Assembly (NCBI GenBank): GCA_965220775.1
Contig: OZ244845.1
Coordinates: 2,790,001-2,854,000, forward strand
Length of the DNA stretch: 64,000 bases
Origin: G963664835 sp965220775
GTDB taxonomy: Bacteria > Chloroflexota > UBA6077 > FW602-bin22 > JBCLEL01
Reading direction: 5' to 3'
Shown: in pieces, positions 34,578 through 42,754 of the stretch
How positions within the stretch are numbered: position 1 is the stretch's first letter
How the letters are laid out: every line of letters starts with the position of its first letter
Made by a program: the position numbers and the translations under genes
The notes under the pieces: model-generated
The model's input: only the letters and a program-made list of their open reading frames with translations
What the model was told of the DNA's origin: nothing
Databases searched by the model: none

Positions 34578-36221
34578 ATGAGCCTGTCGGTATCAGTTCA
34601 GACCGCGTTCAGGCTAGGGTTGCCGGATGGCACCAAGATTGTCGCCGGCCGGATAGGCACGAGCCGGGAGGTAGGGTGGCCGGCAGTACCGAAAACGCGC
34701 CCACCAGCGTTCGGATCCGTAGGAACGGGCGACATCGTTCTGCTATCAGTAGATGCCATGCATCTGATCGACGATACTTTGACGCTGGACCAAGTTGTCA
34801 ACAGCCTAGACGAACACGACGTTAGCGCGTTAGTCGTTCTCGGAAGTATCGACAAAGCAACCATCGCCTCTGCGGACAGAGTCGGAATGCCCCTGATGCA
34901 ACTTCCGGCCGACGTTTCAATCCCGGATGTCGAGCAGTCACTCGCGCGCGCGATCAGCGAGCGGCGGAGCGAGCTGTACCGGCACAGCCTGGAGCTACAC
35001 CGAGAGCTAGTCGAGATATCGCTCGCCGGACGGGGTCTGGAAGTGATTTTGAGCCGGCTAAGCGAGATCAGTAAGCGCAATGTCGCCCTGTTAGACGAAC
35101 AACTAAGTGTCAAGACCTATCACTCGATGAATGATCACCCGGATCCGAGCGGGTTCCAGCGACTCATATCCTCGAAGGACCTGACACTCTATTGGCCGGA
35201 CAACGATGGGCCAGGCGCGGGAGATCCTCCTACGACCGAATTGAATATCGATGGATATCAGGTTCTGCTTTCACCGGTACGGGTCCGCAACATTGTTCTG
35301 GGCCACCTGGCATTTGTCTCATCCATCGCAAATATGGATGAGAGCGACAGTTTGGCACTGTCGCGGGCGAGCGTCGTGTGCGCGCTCGAAATGGCAAAGC
35401 AAAGCGCAGTAGACGAGGCAGAGCACAGACTGAGGGGCGACTTCTTCAGCGAACTACTCGACGGGACAACTCCGCCGGAGGCTCTATTGGTCAGGGCTAA
35501 TGGACTCGGCTATGAGTTGCGTCAACCCTTGCGGTGTCTCGTAGCGGGTTTTGACGATGGCCGGCTCGAACCACTGCACGCGGGCGCCAAGGCGACGAGT
35601 GGGCTAAAAGAGCTGTCTCGACAAGTAAGCCGGATTATCAACAGTCAGCGAATGGCTGCGCCCCTGACTATTCACAAGGACTCTTTGATAATAATCTGTC
35701 CGGCAAACACCGCTTCGGGCGCCGATCCTGTGCAGAGCCTCGCCCACCGAATCACCAGCGCACCAACTCAAGAGGGACGGTCCATTTCCATGGGAATAGG
35801 ACGCGTTCGCCAGGATATAGAAGGGATACGGATCAGCTATCGCGAGGCGCAACAAGCGCTCATAATTGGCAGGAGGATTTTCGGCCACGGCCACGTGTCC
35901 GATTTCGCCGATCTAGGCGTATATCGCCTCCTGTACGCGCTGGCGGAAGGATCCGAGTTGCAAAACTACTGCGAGGAGACTCTTTCGGAATTAACACGAT
36001 ACGATGAACGGAACGGCACCCAGCTAATCCAGACGCTCGTCGCCTTTTTCGAATGCCACGGCAACCTTCGCGCAACCGCTGAGTCGCTATACCTACATCG
36101 AAACAGCCTGTCGTACCGACTGAAGCGAATCCAAGAAATTGCCGAAATCAATCTTGACAACTTCGAAGATCGATTTCGCGTTCACTTGTCGCTGAAAGCT
36201 CGCCAAGTAATTCATTCCTGA
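34578..36221 (+). CDS. PucR-family transcription regulator
   Basis: A 547-residue regulator with an N-terminal PucR ligand-sensing domain (about 1-125, SVQTAFRLGLPDGTKIVAG to LMQLPADVSIPDVEQSL), a central GGDEF-like region (about 300-430, GIGRVRQDIEGIRISYREAQQAL) and a C-terminal helix-turn-helix of the CdaR/PucR type (FFECHGNLRATAESLYLHRN, SLSYRLKRIQEI). Relatives control purine, urate or sugar-acid catabolism genes, but no such operon is adjacent, so the target is unknown. No ribosome site precedes the ATG; it may be leaderless or start downstream. Confidence 0.9.
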   Translation: MSLSVSVQTAFRLGLPDGTKIVAGRIGTSREVGWPAVPKTRPPAFGSVGTGDIVLLSVDAMHLIDDTLTLDQVVNSLDEHDVSALVVLGSIDKATIASADRVGMPLMQLPADVSIPDVEQSLARAISERRSELYRHSLELHRELVEISLAGRGLEVILSRLSEISKRNVALLDEQLSVKTYHSMNDHPDPSGFQRLISSKDLTLYWPDNDGPGAGDPPTTELNIDGYQVLLSPVRVRNIVLGHLAFVSSIANMDESDSLALSRASVVCALEMAKQSAVDEAEHRLRGDFFSELLDGTTPPEALLVRANGLGYELRQPLRCLVAGFDDGRLEPLHAGAKATSGLKELSRQVSRIINSQRMAAPLTIHKDSLIIICPANTASGADPVQSLAHRITSAPTQEGRSISMGIGRVRQDIEGIRISYREAQQALIIGRRIFGHGHVSDFADLGVYRLLYALAEGSELQNYCEETLSELTRYDERNGTQLIQTLVAFFECHGNLRATAESLYLHRNSLSYRLKRIQEIAEINLDNFEDRFRVHLSLKARQVIHS

Positions 36222-36580
36222 GCAACAGTTCAGATTTGGGTGTATTTCTATCCTGCATGCCCGTGAACTGAAAAGGCCGAGTTGCCATTCGGGAGTCAGT
36301 CGGCGGTCAAGGAGTGATTTCCAACTCCACGAGCTGATCGACCTCATCCCCCTGACCCCCTTCTAGTTACCAGGAGAAGTGGGATCTTCGTTGTGGGGGA
36401 CACCCCTACATCCCCCGGCAAGGGCTTCGCCCTTGCAACCCCTTCCCTGGCTTTCGCCGATCAGACGTCCTCGCCTGTGGCAGACCCTCGTTGGTGCGAT
36501 GTTACGCCCATGCGAAGCAGGTACCCCCAAATCTAAACACTTACATTCCTGAGCCAGGAGACCCCGCCGGCATCAAGTTG
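36222..36580. other. Intergenic region upstream of the RNase P RNA gene
   Basis: No gene is seen. GGGGGACACCCCTACATCCCCC (about 36396-36416) recalls the core hairpin of the dispersed element and is followed by a perfect hairpin, GCAAGGGC-TTC-GCCCTTGC, at 36418-36436. The latter could end transcription from the PucR gene although no T-run follows. Confidence 0.4.
36418..36436. repeat. Perfect GC-rich hairpin
   Basis: An 8-base stem with a TTC loop. It lies about 200 bases after the PucR stop codon and is not followed by T residues, so it is more likely a repeat palindrome than a classic terminator. Confidence 0.5.
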
Positions 36581-36589
36581 TGATACGAT
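36581..36589 (+). promoter_or_regulatory. Extended -10 promoter for RNase P RNA
   Basis: TGATACGAT matches TGN plus a TACGAT -10 box. It ends eight bases before 36597, the predicted first base of helix P1, so transcript start and RNA 5' end agree. No -35 box is evident. Confidence 0.5.
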
Positions 36590-36596
36590 TGAGTCT

Positions 36597-36964
36597 GGAT
36601 GAGCTGCTTCCAGATGCCGCTGGCCGGTAAACGGCTAGAGGAACTTCCCAACATCTTCTGAGCTAATAGTTGGTTCAGGTATACCTACCTGCTGAAACAG
36701 TAAGGCAGGCCGCTGTCAGCGTGAGCAGGCAGTGAGGTCAAGTGCAACAGAGAGGAGACCAGCCGCAGGCGAAAGCCAGGTGATGGGTGAAAGCTGGGAT
36801 TAAGACCCCAGGGCGGCCGGTGGCAACACCGCCGCGCAGGTAAACACTGGTGGATGCAATTGCGCAAGGCAAGCAGTCCGCCCTAGGCGGACCAGGTCGC
36901 CTTCGGCGACCTGAGACAGATGGCATCTAGTACAGAATTGGGGGTATTCGAAGCCGGCTCATCC
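36597..36964 (+). ncRNA. rnpB: RNase P RNA (bacterial type)
   Basis: Catalytic RNA that trims the 5' leader of tRNAs. P1 pairs GGATGAGC and CTTC (36597-36610) with GAAG and GCTCATCC (36950-36964). P3 is TGGCCG-GTAAA-CGGCTA. The CRI segment GAGGAACTTCCCAAC (36638-36652) pairs with ACAGAATTGGGGGTA (36932-36945) as P4: ACU, a bulged U and CCCAA against UUGGG and GGU, keeping the universal bulged U while most pairs differ from the common AAGUCCGGG. Conserved AGTGCAACAGAGAG, GGGTGAAAG and GGTAAACACTGGTGGATGCA-type segments lie between in the correct order. Size (368 bases) fits. Ends may be off by a few bases. Confidence 0.92.
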
Positions 36965-37001
36965 CCACCTCTGCGCGTCGACAAACTGCGGGTTCGATTC
37001 A

Positions 37002-37508
37002 TTGGCGCTATCCAACAAGCCGTACGATGAGCCCGACGACCTGGGACACGTTATAGTATTCCTGCTGGCGGTCTTTCTGGCGGTAGCGGTGGGAAGCGCT
37101 CTCTACTTTGGCTACGATTGGGTTATTCGAGGCAGCTCTCAGTCCGACTTCAACTTCCTAGCCGGCGCACGCGCCGGATCGCCACAGCCCACTAGCACCG
37201 GGACGCCCACGTGGACGCCCACCCCCGATCTCGACGCTACGGCCACAGCAGTTGCCGAAGCGACGCCTGAGGGAGCATTGACGCCGGTCTTACAACTCGC
37301 TCGAGTAGGAAACACTGACGGCGATGGCGTGTATATACGGAATTCTCCCACGGACGGGGACAGACTATTGGCCTGGCCTGATAACACGGTAATGGTGTTG
37401 CTAGGGCCAAGAACCGAATCCGAAGGACGACTCTGGATTGCGGTACGCGACCCACGGGGCAACGAGGGATGGGTGCCGGCCCAGTATCTGATCATCGAAG
37501 AACGGTAG
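37002..37508 (+). CDS. Membrane-anchored SH3-like domain protein
   Basis: A 168-residue protein: short cytoplasmic N-terminus, one transmembrane helix (about 16-38), a Thr/Pro-rich linker (SPQPTSTGTPTWTPTPDL, TATAVAEATPEG) typical of Chloroflexota surface proteins, and a C-terminal bacterial SH3 domain (GVYIRNSPTDGDRLLAW to GNEGWVPAQYLI). SH3 domains of this kind bind peptidoglycan or proteins at the cell surface. The TTG start lacks a strong ribosome site, so the first residues are uncertain. It follows the RNase P RNA gene by about 37 bases, perhaps read through from its promoter. Confidence 0.78.
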   Translation: MALSNKPYDEPDDLGHVIVFLLAVFLAVAVGSALYFGYDWVIRGSSQSDFNFLAGARAGSPQPTSTGTPTWTPTPDLDATATAVAEATPEGALTPVLQLARVGNTDGDGVYIRNSPTDGDRLLAWPDNTVMVLLGPRTESEGRLWIAVRDPRGNEGWVPAQYLIIEER

Positions 37509-37542
37509 CCAACCCGACCACGAGTTGGACAGGAGCGCTGCA

Positions 37543-37659
37543 TTGCCGGGCAAATACCGATGTTCCGATGGCGGGATCCACGAGTGGGTGACCAAGAGGG
37601 ACGATTCCGGAATGGATTATCAGGAATGCAAGAAGTGCGGCGAGATCAGGCCGAGATAG
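37543..37659 (+). CDS. 38-residue zinc-ribbon-like small protein
   Basis: A very small open frame with an excellent Shine-Dalgarno (AGGAG seven bases before TTG). The product has one Cys near residue 7, a His-Glu-Trp (about 13-15), and a C-terminal CKKCG knuckle (29-33), giving a possible Cys/His/Cys/Cys zinc site. It lies 34 bases after the SH3 gene and 25 bases before the helicase gene on the same strand, so it probably shares their transcript. Similar tiny CxxC proteins occur in actinobacteria and Chloroflexota, with unknown roles. Confidence 0.6.
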   Translation: MPGKYRCSDGGIHEWVTKRDDSGMDYQECKKCGEIRPR

Positions 37660-37684
37660 GGGCGGCAACCATGGTGGCAGGACC

Positions 37685-40066
37685 TTGAACGTCGAGCAGT
37701 ACGTCACCAGTCTTCTCAGAGATCGGAAACTTGGTCCGATGGTAACTTCGCACCGCGCCTTGAATGCCGAACCGGGCCGCTATCGTCCTTTGCCCGACGA
37801 CCTACATCCCGCGCTGAGCAAGCGTCTAGTTCAGGCCGGATTGGGCCAACTCTATTCTCACCAAGCCGACTCCTACGCGAACGTGCGTCAAGAACGTAAC
37901 ATTGTCGTCGTCACGCCTACTTCGTCGGGAAAGACGCTGTGCTACAACTTGCCGGTGCTCCAATCCATAATCGAGAATCCAGGCACCAGGGCTATCTACC
38001 TTTTCCCAACCAAGGCATTGGCCCACGATCAACGTGACGAGCTCGCTCAATTCGTTCCCGGCCTTCCGGTCACGATCAACGCCAACACATACGATGGAGA
38101 CACACCTCAATCGGCCCGCCGGATTGTGCGTCAGGCTGGCCATATCATCATCACGAATCCTGACATGCTTCACGCCGGAATCCTGCCTCACCACACGATT
38201 TGGATAAAGCTATTCGAGAACCTGTCGTATGTAGTGTTAGACGAAGTACATCAATACCGAGGAGTGTTCGGCAGCCACGTAGCTAACCTTATTCGCCGTC
38301 TGCGACGACTCTGCCACCATTACGGCAGCCGGCCGACATTCATATGTTCGTCGGCATCGATCGGCAACGCCAAGGAGCTGGCCGAGCGTCTCATCGGTGA
38401 CGAAGTTACGATGATAAATCAAAGCGGGGCGCCGATCGCCGAAAAACAGGTTATCTTCCTAAACCCACGCCTTTCCGCCGCTCCCGTTCCCGTTCAAGCC
38501 ACGATGAGCCGGGGACAAAGGCCGGCCGCGCCGATTGTCAAGGGACCGATTCAGTCTCCAGTAAACACCTTGAACCGACCGGCATCCGGCGCAGTCGCCC
38601 ACGACACATATACAAGCGACTCCATGTTCTCCGTGACAATCAGGGTGGCGATGGACCTCATCGCGAATGGGATTCAGACAATCGTCTTCGGGCGCACCAG
38701 GCTGACGGTGGAGTTGCTCTTGTCAAACCTTCGCATGGCCGCCCAGCAGCGGGGCATACCAGTCAACGCGATCCGCGGATACAGAGGCGGGTACCTGCCG
38801 TCGGAACGACGGCAAATCGAATCAGAGCTGCGCTCGCAAAAAGCCCTTTGCGTCGTAAGCACAAACGCATTGGAGCTTGGAATCGACATTGGATCAATGT
38901 CGGCAGCGGTGCTATGTGGATACCCGGGAAGCATAGCGAGCACCTGGCAGCGCATGGGCCGGGCCGGCCGGCGCAGTCAACAGTCGCTGGCGATTCTAGT
39001 CGCCGGCTGGGCTCCGCTCGATCAGTTCATCGTGAATCGGCCTGACTATTTCTTCGACCGAAATCCTGAGAACGGTCTTATCAATCCCGACAATCTTCTG
39101 ATACTCGCCGACCAGTTGAAGTGCGCGACTTTCGAGTTGCCCTTCGATGCGGATGAGCAATTCGGCACAGAGGCTACAGCCGATCTACTCGCTTATTTGC
39201 ACGAAATTAACGTGCTCCACAGGTCTGGACAGCGATACTACTGGATGTCGGAAGGCTTCCCGGCGCAGAGTGTGAAGCCAAGGTCTATGGCGGGTGAGAA
39301 CTTCGTGATTATCGACGAAACCGACGGCGCGAAGGTCATAGGTGAGATCGACCGATACGCTGCTCGGACCCTCGTGCACGAACACGCCATCTACATTCAC
39401 GAGGGTCAGCAGTACGAGGTAAACCGAAACGACTGGGACGAGAATAAAGCATACGTAAGAAGGATCGACGTTGATTACTACACCAACGCAGAGCTGCAAG
39501 TAAACCTCGATATTCTCCACGAGAACAGAGCCGAGGACAGCGGCCACTACTACCGCGCCCTGGGTGACGTCCGCGTCCGCTTTATGCCCAGCATATTCAA
39601 GAAGGTCAAACTGTTGACCGGAGAGAATGTGGGTTCGGGCCCAGTCAACCTGCCAGAGGAAGAGGTGCATTCGTCCGGCTTCTGGATTGCGATTGGTCCC
39701 CAGGTCGAGACAAGATTCGCGAAAAACGAGCTCAGCCAGGCGATGTTCGGCGCCGCCAACGCGCTGGTGCACGTCGCCCCGCTCCACCTGATGTGCGATG
39801 CCAGGGACATCTACGTCGCGGCCCACCGCCGGAATCCGATTACGAAACGTCCGACGATATTCATCTACGAAAGGCTGCCGGAGGCCGTGGGTTTGGTCGA
39901 GAAGCTATTCCAGCAACATCAACTGCTGTTGGCGACCGCGGCTGAGTTGATTCAGACCTGCATCTGTCAGGCCGGCTGTCCTTCCTGCGTTGGACCGGAA
40001 GAGCAAGTCGGCTCCAAGGGCAAGCGGCTGGCGCTCGACTTGCTAAATACGCTGAGCGAGAGGTAG
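37685..40066 (+). CDS. mrfA: DEAD/DEAH-box helicase with C-terminal Cys cluster (MrfA/YprA family)
   Basis: A 793-residue ATP-dependent 3'-5' helicase. Motifs: a Q-like YSHQADSYANV, Walker A VVTPTSSGKTLCYNLP (about 75-90), IYLFPTKALAHDQRDE, Walker B/DEVH in VLDEVHQYRGVFGSHV, SAS in CSSASIGN, and motif VI MGRAGRRSQ. The C-terminal region has the four-Cys signature CICQAGCPSC characteristic of MrfA. In Bacillus subtilis MrfA works with the exonuclease MrfB in repair of mitomycin damage; the gene immediately following encodes an MrfB-like protein, which supports the assignment. TTG 37685 is the only in-frame start at the conserved N-terminus. Confidence 0.9.
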   Translation: MNVEQYVTSLLRDRKLGPMVTSHRALNAEPGRYRPLPDDLHPALSKRLVQAGLGQLYSHQADSYANVRQERNIVVVTPTSSGKTLCYNLPVLQSIIENPGTRAIYLFPTKALAHDQRDELAQFVPGLPVTINANTYDGDTPQSARRIVRQAGHIIITNPDMLHAGILPHHTIWIKLFENLSYVVLDEVHQYRGVFGSHVANLIRRLRRLCHHYGSRPTFICSSASIGNAKELAERLIGDEVTMINQSGAPIAEKQVIFLNPRLSAAPVPVQATMSRGQRPAAPIVKGPIQSPVNTLNRPASGAVAHDTYTSDSMFSVTIRVAMDLIANGIQTIVFGRTRLTVELLLSNLRMAAQQRGIPVNAIRGYRGGYLPSERRQIESELRSQKALCVVSTNALELGIDIGSMSAAVLCGYPGSIASTWQRMGRAGRRSQQSLAILVAGWAPLDQFIVNRPDYFFDRNPENGLINPDNLLILADQLKCATFELPFDADEQFGTEATADLLAYLHEINVLHRSGQRYYWMSEGFPAQSVKPRSMAGENFVIIDETDGAKVIGEIDRYAARTLVHEHAIYIHEGQQYEVNRNDWDENKAYVRRIDVDYYTNAELQVNLDILHENRAEDSGHYYRALGDVRVRFMPSIFKKVKLLTGENVGSGPVNLPEEEVHSSGFWIAIGPQVETRFAKNELSQAMFGAANALVHVAPLHLMCDARDIYVAAHRRNPITKRPTIFIYERLPEAVGLVEKLFQQHQLLLATAAELIQTCICQAGCPSCVGPEEQVGSKGKRLALDLLNTLSER

Positions 40067-40071
40067 GGCCT

Positions 40072-41361
40072 TTGGACACACGCGAAAGGCTCGAACGTCT
40101 TCGCGTCAGCCTGGCGGGCGACCAAGCCGCACAAGCGCCTTCCGTGCCGGCTGGCCCGTCACAAACGGCAACGATTAGCAGCAGGCGCGTAGAGTCGCTT
40201 GCCAGTCTGCTTACGATGGAGGTTGTCGAGAACTCTGACGGTTGTTTCGCAATTCGCGAGCAGCGCTACGACGCGGACGAACTGATCTCAGGTTGGGGAC
40301 TCGGACGCCCGATCTTGGGCGGTCTGGAGATGTGGTCTGGCATCGGGGATGCCGCACCGTCTGACTACGTATTCCTCGACCTCGAAACGACAGGACTCGA
40401 CCGAGGAGCAGGCACTTACGCGTTTCTGGCCGGCTTGGGGCGATTCAACGAAAGAGGTTTCACGGTCCGGCAATTCTTCCTTGCGGATCCCTCTGGTGAG
40501 CGGGCGATGCTGCTGGCTGTGCGCGAGGAGATAAGATCGAGCGGCGTTGTCGTAACGTTCAACGGACGCTCATTTGACGTCCCGCATCTCTACAACCGAT
40601 TCGCGATGAGTAGGATCCGGCCTCCCAACTTCGAACCGCACTTCGATGCTCTGCCGCCGGCCCGCCGGATATGGCGGCGTAGATTGACCAGCTGCAGCCT
40701 ACAGTCGTTGGAGCAGGCTCTGTTCGATATCGGGCGTGAGGGCGACATACCGGGATGGCTAATCCCGGAGGTCTACTTCAATTATCTGCGCCACGACGAC
40801 ATCACGCGATTGCCAAATGTTTTCCTTCACAATGCGACCGATATCGTTAGTCTGGCTGCGCTAACTGCGATTCTGGCCCAAATCGGCCGTGGATGGCACG
40901 AGGCGGGCGTGACCGCGCCGGAGGACGCACTGTCCGTTGGATTGGCCTATGCCAGGGCCGGACGAGTCGAAGAAGCTTTGAGTTGCTACCGATACGCTAG
41001 CGAGATCGGCCCCCAAGAAGTCCGCTGTCAGACCTTGAGTCTTACGGCCCAAATCCTGCGCCGGCAAGAACGGATTGAAGAAGCCAAAGTCGTTTTGCGT
41101 CGACTTGCGCGGGAATCCGGGTATTACGCATTAAACGGGCTGATCACCTTGGCCAAGATAGCCGAGCATCGGGAACGCGATTACAATCAAGCGCTGTCCT
41201 ATTCGCACGCCGCCTCTACAAAGCTGGACTTGGCATATCTCAAAGGCACTGGGACCTTCCACTCTCGGATTTCCGAAGAGATCCAGTGGCGAATTGCGCG
41301 CTTGCACCGCAAGATAGCGAGACAAAGATCGGCGGTTTTGTCGTCGCGAGGGACCGCTTAA
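40072..41361 (+). CDS. mrfB: RNase H-like exonuclease with TPR domain (MrfB/YprB family)
   Basis: A 429-residue DnaQ-like nuclease. The catalytic DxE motif is FLDLETTGLDRGAGTYAFLAG (about 102-122); VTFNGRSFDVPHL gives the second acidic motif, and FLHNATDIVSLAAL the HxxxxxD motif, the signature of MrfB. The C-terminal 140 residues form TPR-like repeats (GLAYARAGRVEEALSCYRYA, TAQILRRQERIEEA). In B. subtilis MrfB degrades DNA with MrfA after mitomycin C damage. The TTG start is preceded by AGAGG and lies five bases after the helicase stop: a two-gene repair operon. Confidence 0.88.
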   Translation: MDTRERLERLRVSLAGDQAAQAPSVPAGPSQTATISSRRVESLASLLTMEVVENSDGCFAIREQRYDADELISGWGLGRPILGGLEMWSGIGDAAPSDYVFLDLETTGLDRGAGTYAFLAGLGRFNERGFTVRQFFLADPSGERAMLLAVREEIRSSGVVVTFNGRSFDVPHLYNRFAMSRIRPPNFEPHFDALPPARRIWRRRLTSCSLQSLEQALFDIGREGDIPGWLIPEVYFNYLRHDDITRLPNVFLHNATDIVSLAALTAILAQIGRGWHEAGVTAPEDALSVGLAYARAGRVEEALSCYRYASEIGPQEVRCQTLSLTAQILRRQERIEEAKVVLRRLARESGYYALNGLITLAKIAEHRERDYNQALSYSHAASTKLDLAYLKGTGTFHSRISEEIQWRIARLHRKIARQRSAVLSSRGTA

Positions 41362-41479
41362 ATCTCGACTTTCTCAACGCAAGCAACTCGTGGTGCCCTA
41401 ATTCAGTTCGCTTCGAGCGACGACAACGATTCTGCTATCAACTGCGGTCCCGGGACAAATCTAATGGTGGAAGACATAG

Positions 41480-42076
41480 GTGGAGCGAACTAGGGATTCT
41501 GAAGCCCAGCTAATCGACCGGGCAAGAGAGGGCGAGCTAGAGGCATTCAATCAACTGGTGTCGCTCTACCAAGACGGCGTGTACAACGTCGCGTTCAGAC
41601 TGCTCGGCTCCGCGGAATCCGCTGCGGACGTAACCCAGGAAACATTCATCTCGGCCTTCAAGCATCTCCGTAGCTTTCGCGGCGGCTCATTGCGCGCCTG
41701 GCTGTTCCGAATAGCGACTAACGCGGCCTACGACATGATCCGCAAGATGCGGAGTCGTCCGGCGGAATCGCTGGACGCCTGGCAGGACACACCGGCCGGA
41801 TCGAGTCCAATCGATCGAAGGGGCCCGACACCCGAGGGAGAAGCGATCCGAGGCGAGCTTTTGGACCAGGTGAAGAAGGGCTGCTCGCCCTGCCGGCGGA
41901 ACAGCGTGTCGTGGTAGTTCTTATCGACGTCCAAGGCTTGAGCTACGAAGAGGCCGCGACCGCGACAAGTGCATCACTTGGCACGATCAAATCTCGACTG
42001 AGCAGAGGCCGAGGTCATCTGCGAAAGTACCTCTTGTCCCAAGGGGAACTTTTGCCGGGCAAGTTCCGTCCATGAT
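41480..42076 (+). CDS. ECF sigma factor, interrupted by a frameshift
   Basis: An extracytoplasmic-function sigma factor with region 2 intact (LIDRAREGELEAFNQLVSLY, DVTQETFISAFKHL, GGSLRAWLFRIATNAAYD) and region 4 in another frame. The first frame stops at 41917, after VKKG it reads nonsense. The bases from about 41883 to 42076 in the neighbouring frame encode LLALPAEQRVVVVLIDVQGL, SYEEAATATSASLGTIKSRL and the rest of region 4. Adding one G to the GGG run at 41880-41882 restores a normal protein of about 198 residues. It is therefore a real deletion, a phase-variable tract or a consensus error. GTG start. The anti-sigma gene follows by 24 bases. Confidence 0.85.
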
Positions 42077-42100
42077 CGTGGGTACTTATAGGCATCACTC

Positions 42101-42754
42101 ATGAATACTAACCGCCCCCAGAAACTACGCGACTCGGGTTCCGAGCACCTCAGCGACGAGCTGATCTCCACCCATGTGAACGACGAAGCGACCGAGGAAG
42201 AGAAACTCGCCATATCTCAACATTTGTCAGAATGCGGCGACTGCGCAACACGTTTGGAGGATCAGCTAGAAATTGTGATGCTGCTCAAGGCGCTGCCGGC
42301 TGTTCCGGCTCCGCGCTCGTTCGCCTTACGGGCCGAGGTAGCCAATCCTGCCATTGCATGGTTCCGATGGATGCGTCTCGGGACCGCGTTCGCCACTCTT
42401 GCCTTTGTCGCCCTTTTCGCGTTCAACCAAGCCTACGTGAGCATGCTGTCCGGCCAAATGCCGGCTATGTTTGAAGCGCCGGCGGCGGTATCGGAACGAG
42501 CAGTATCGGGCGGTATGGCCGAGGAGCCGGCTTCATCCGACCCTCAGAGCACCGGAGTTGCCAAGATCGTATTGGAATCGAGAGAAGTCGCCAAGCCAAG
42601 CGGGCCAGCCACAGCGGAAATGGCGGCGGCCAAGATCGAGGCAACAGGCACCTCGCGATCGCCTGTCGCCGGATACGAGTGGGTGATTCTCGCGGTCGCG
42701 ATAATGCTGTCATTTTCGGCGCTCGGGCTATGGTTTCTGAGGATTCGTCGCTAG
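42101..42754 (+). CDS. Anti-sigma factor with zinc-finger (zf-HC2) domain
   Basis: A 217-residue membrane protein that should hold the preceding ECF sigma factor. The N-terminal ASD/zf-HC2 domain has HVNDEATEEEKLAISQHLSEC with CGDC completing the His-Cys-Cys zinc site (about 38-49). Two hydrophobic helices follow (about 88-112 and 190-212) separated by an Ala/Ser-rich extracytoplasmic segment of about 75 residues, which may be the signal-sensing part. The gene pairing is typical of membrane-stress regulation. Its stop shares the CTAG palindrome with the holB stop. Confidence 0.85.
   Translation: MNTNRPQKLRDSGSEHLSDELISTHVNDEATEEEKLAISQHLSECGDCATRLEDQLEIVMLLKALPAVPAPRSFALRAEVANPAIAWFRWMRLGTAFATLAFVALFAFNQAYVSMLSGQMPAMFEAPAAVSERAVSGGMAEEPASSDPQSTGVAKIVLESREVAKPSGPATAEMAAAKIEATGTSRSPVAGYEWVILAVAIMLSFSALGLWFLRIRR

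Noticed and set aside
36418..36436. Hairpin as an intrinsic terminator for the PucR gene
   Set aside because: No T-run follows the stem and it lies about 200 bases after the stop; more likely a repeat palindrome.
41870..41890. Programmed -1 frameshift in the ECF sigma gene
   Set aside because: No slippery heptamer and no downstream stimulatory structure are visible; a one-base loss in a G run is simpler.
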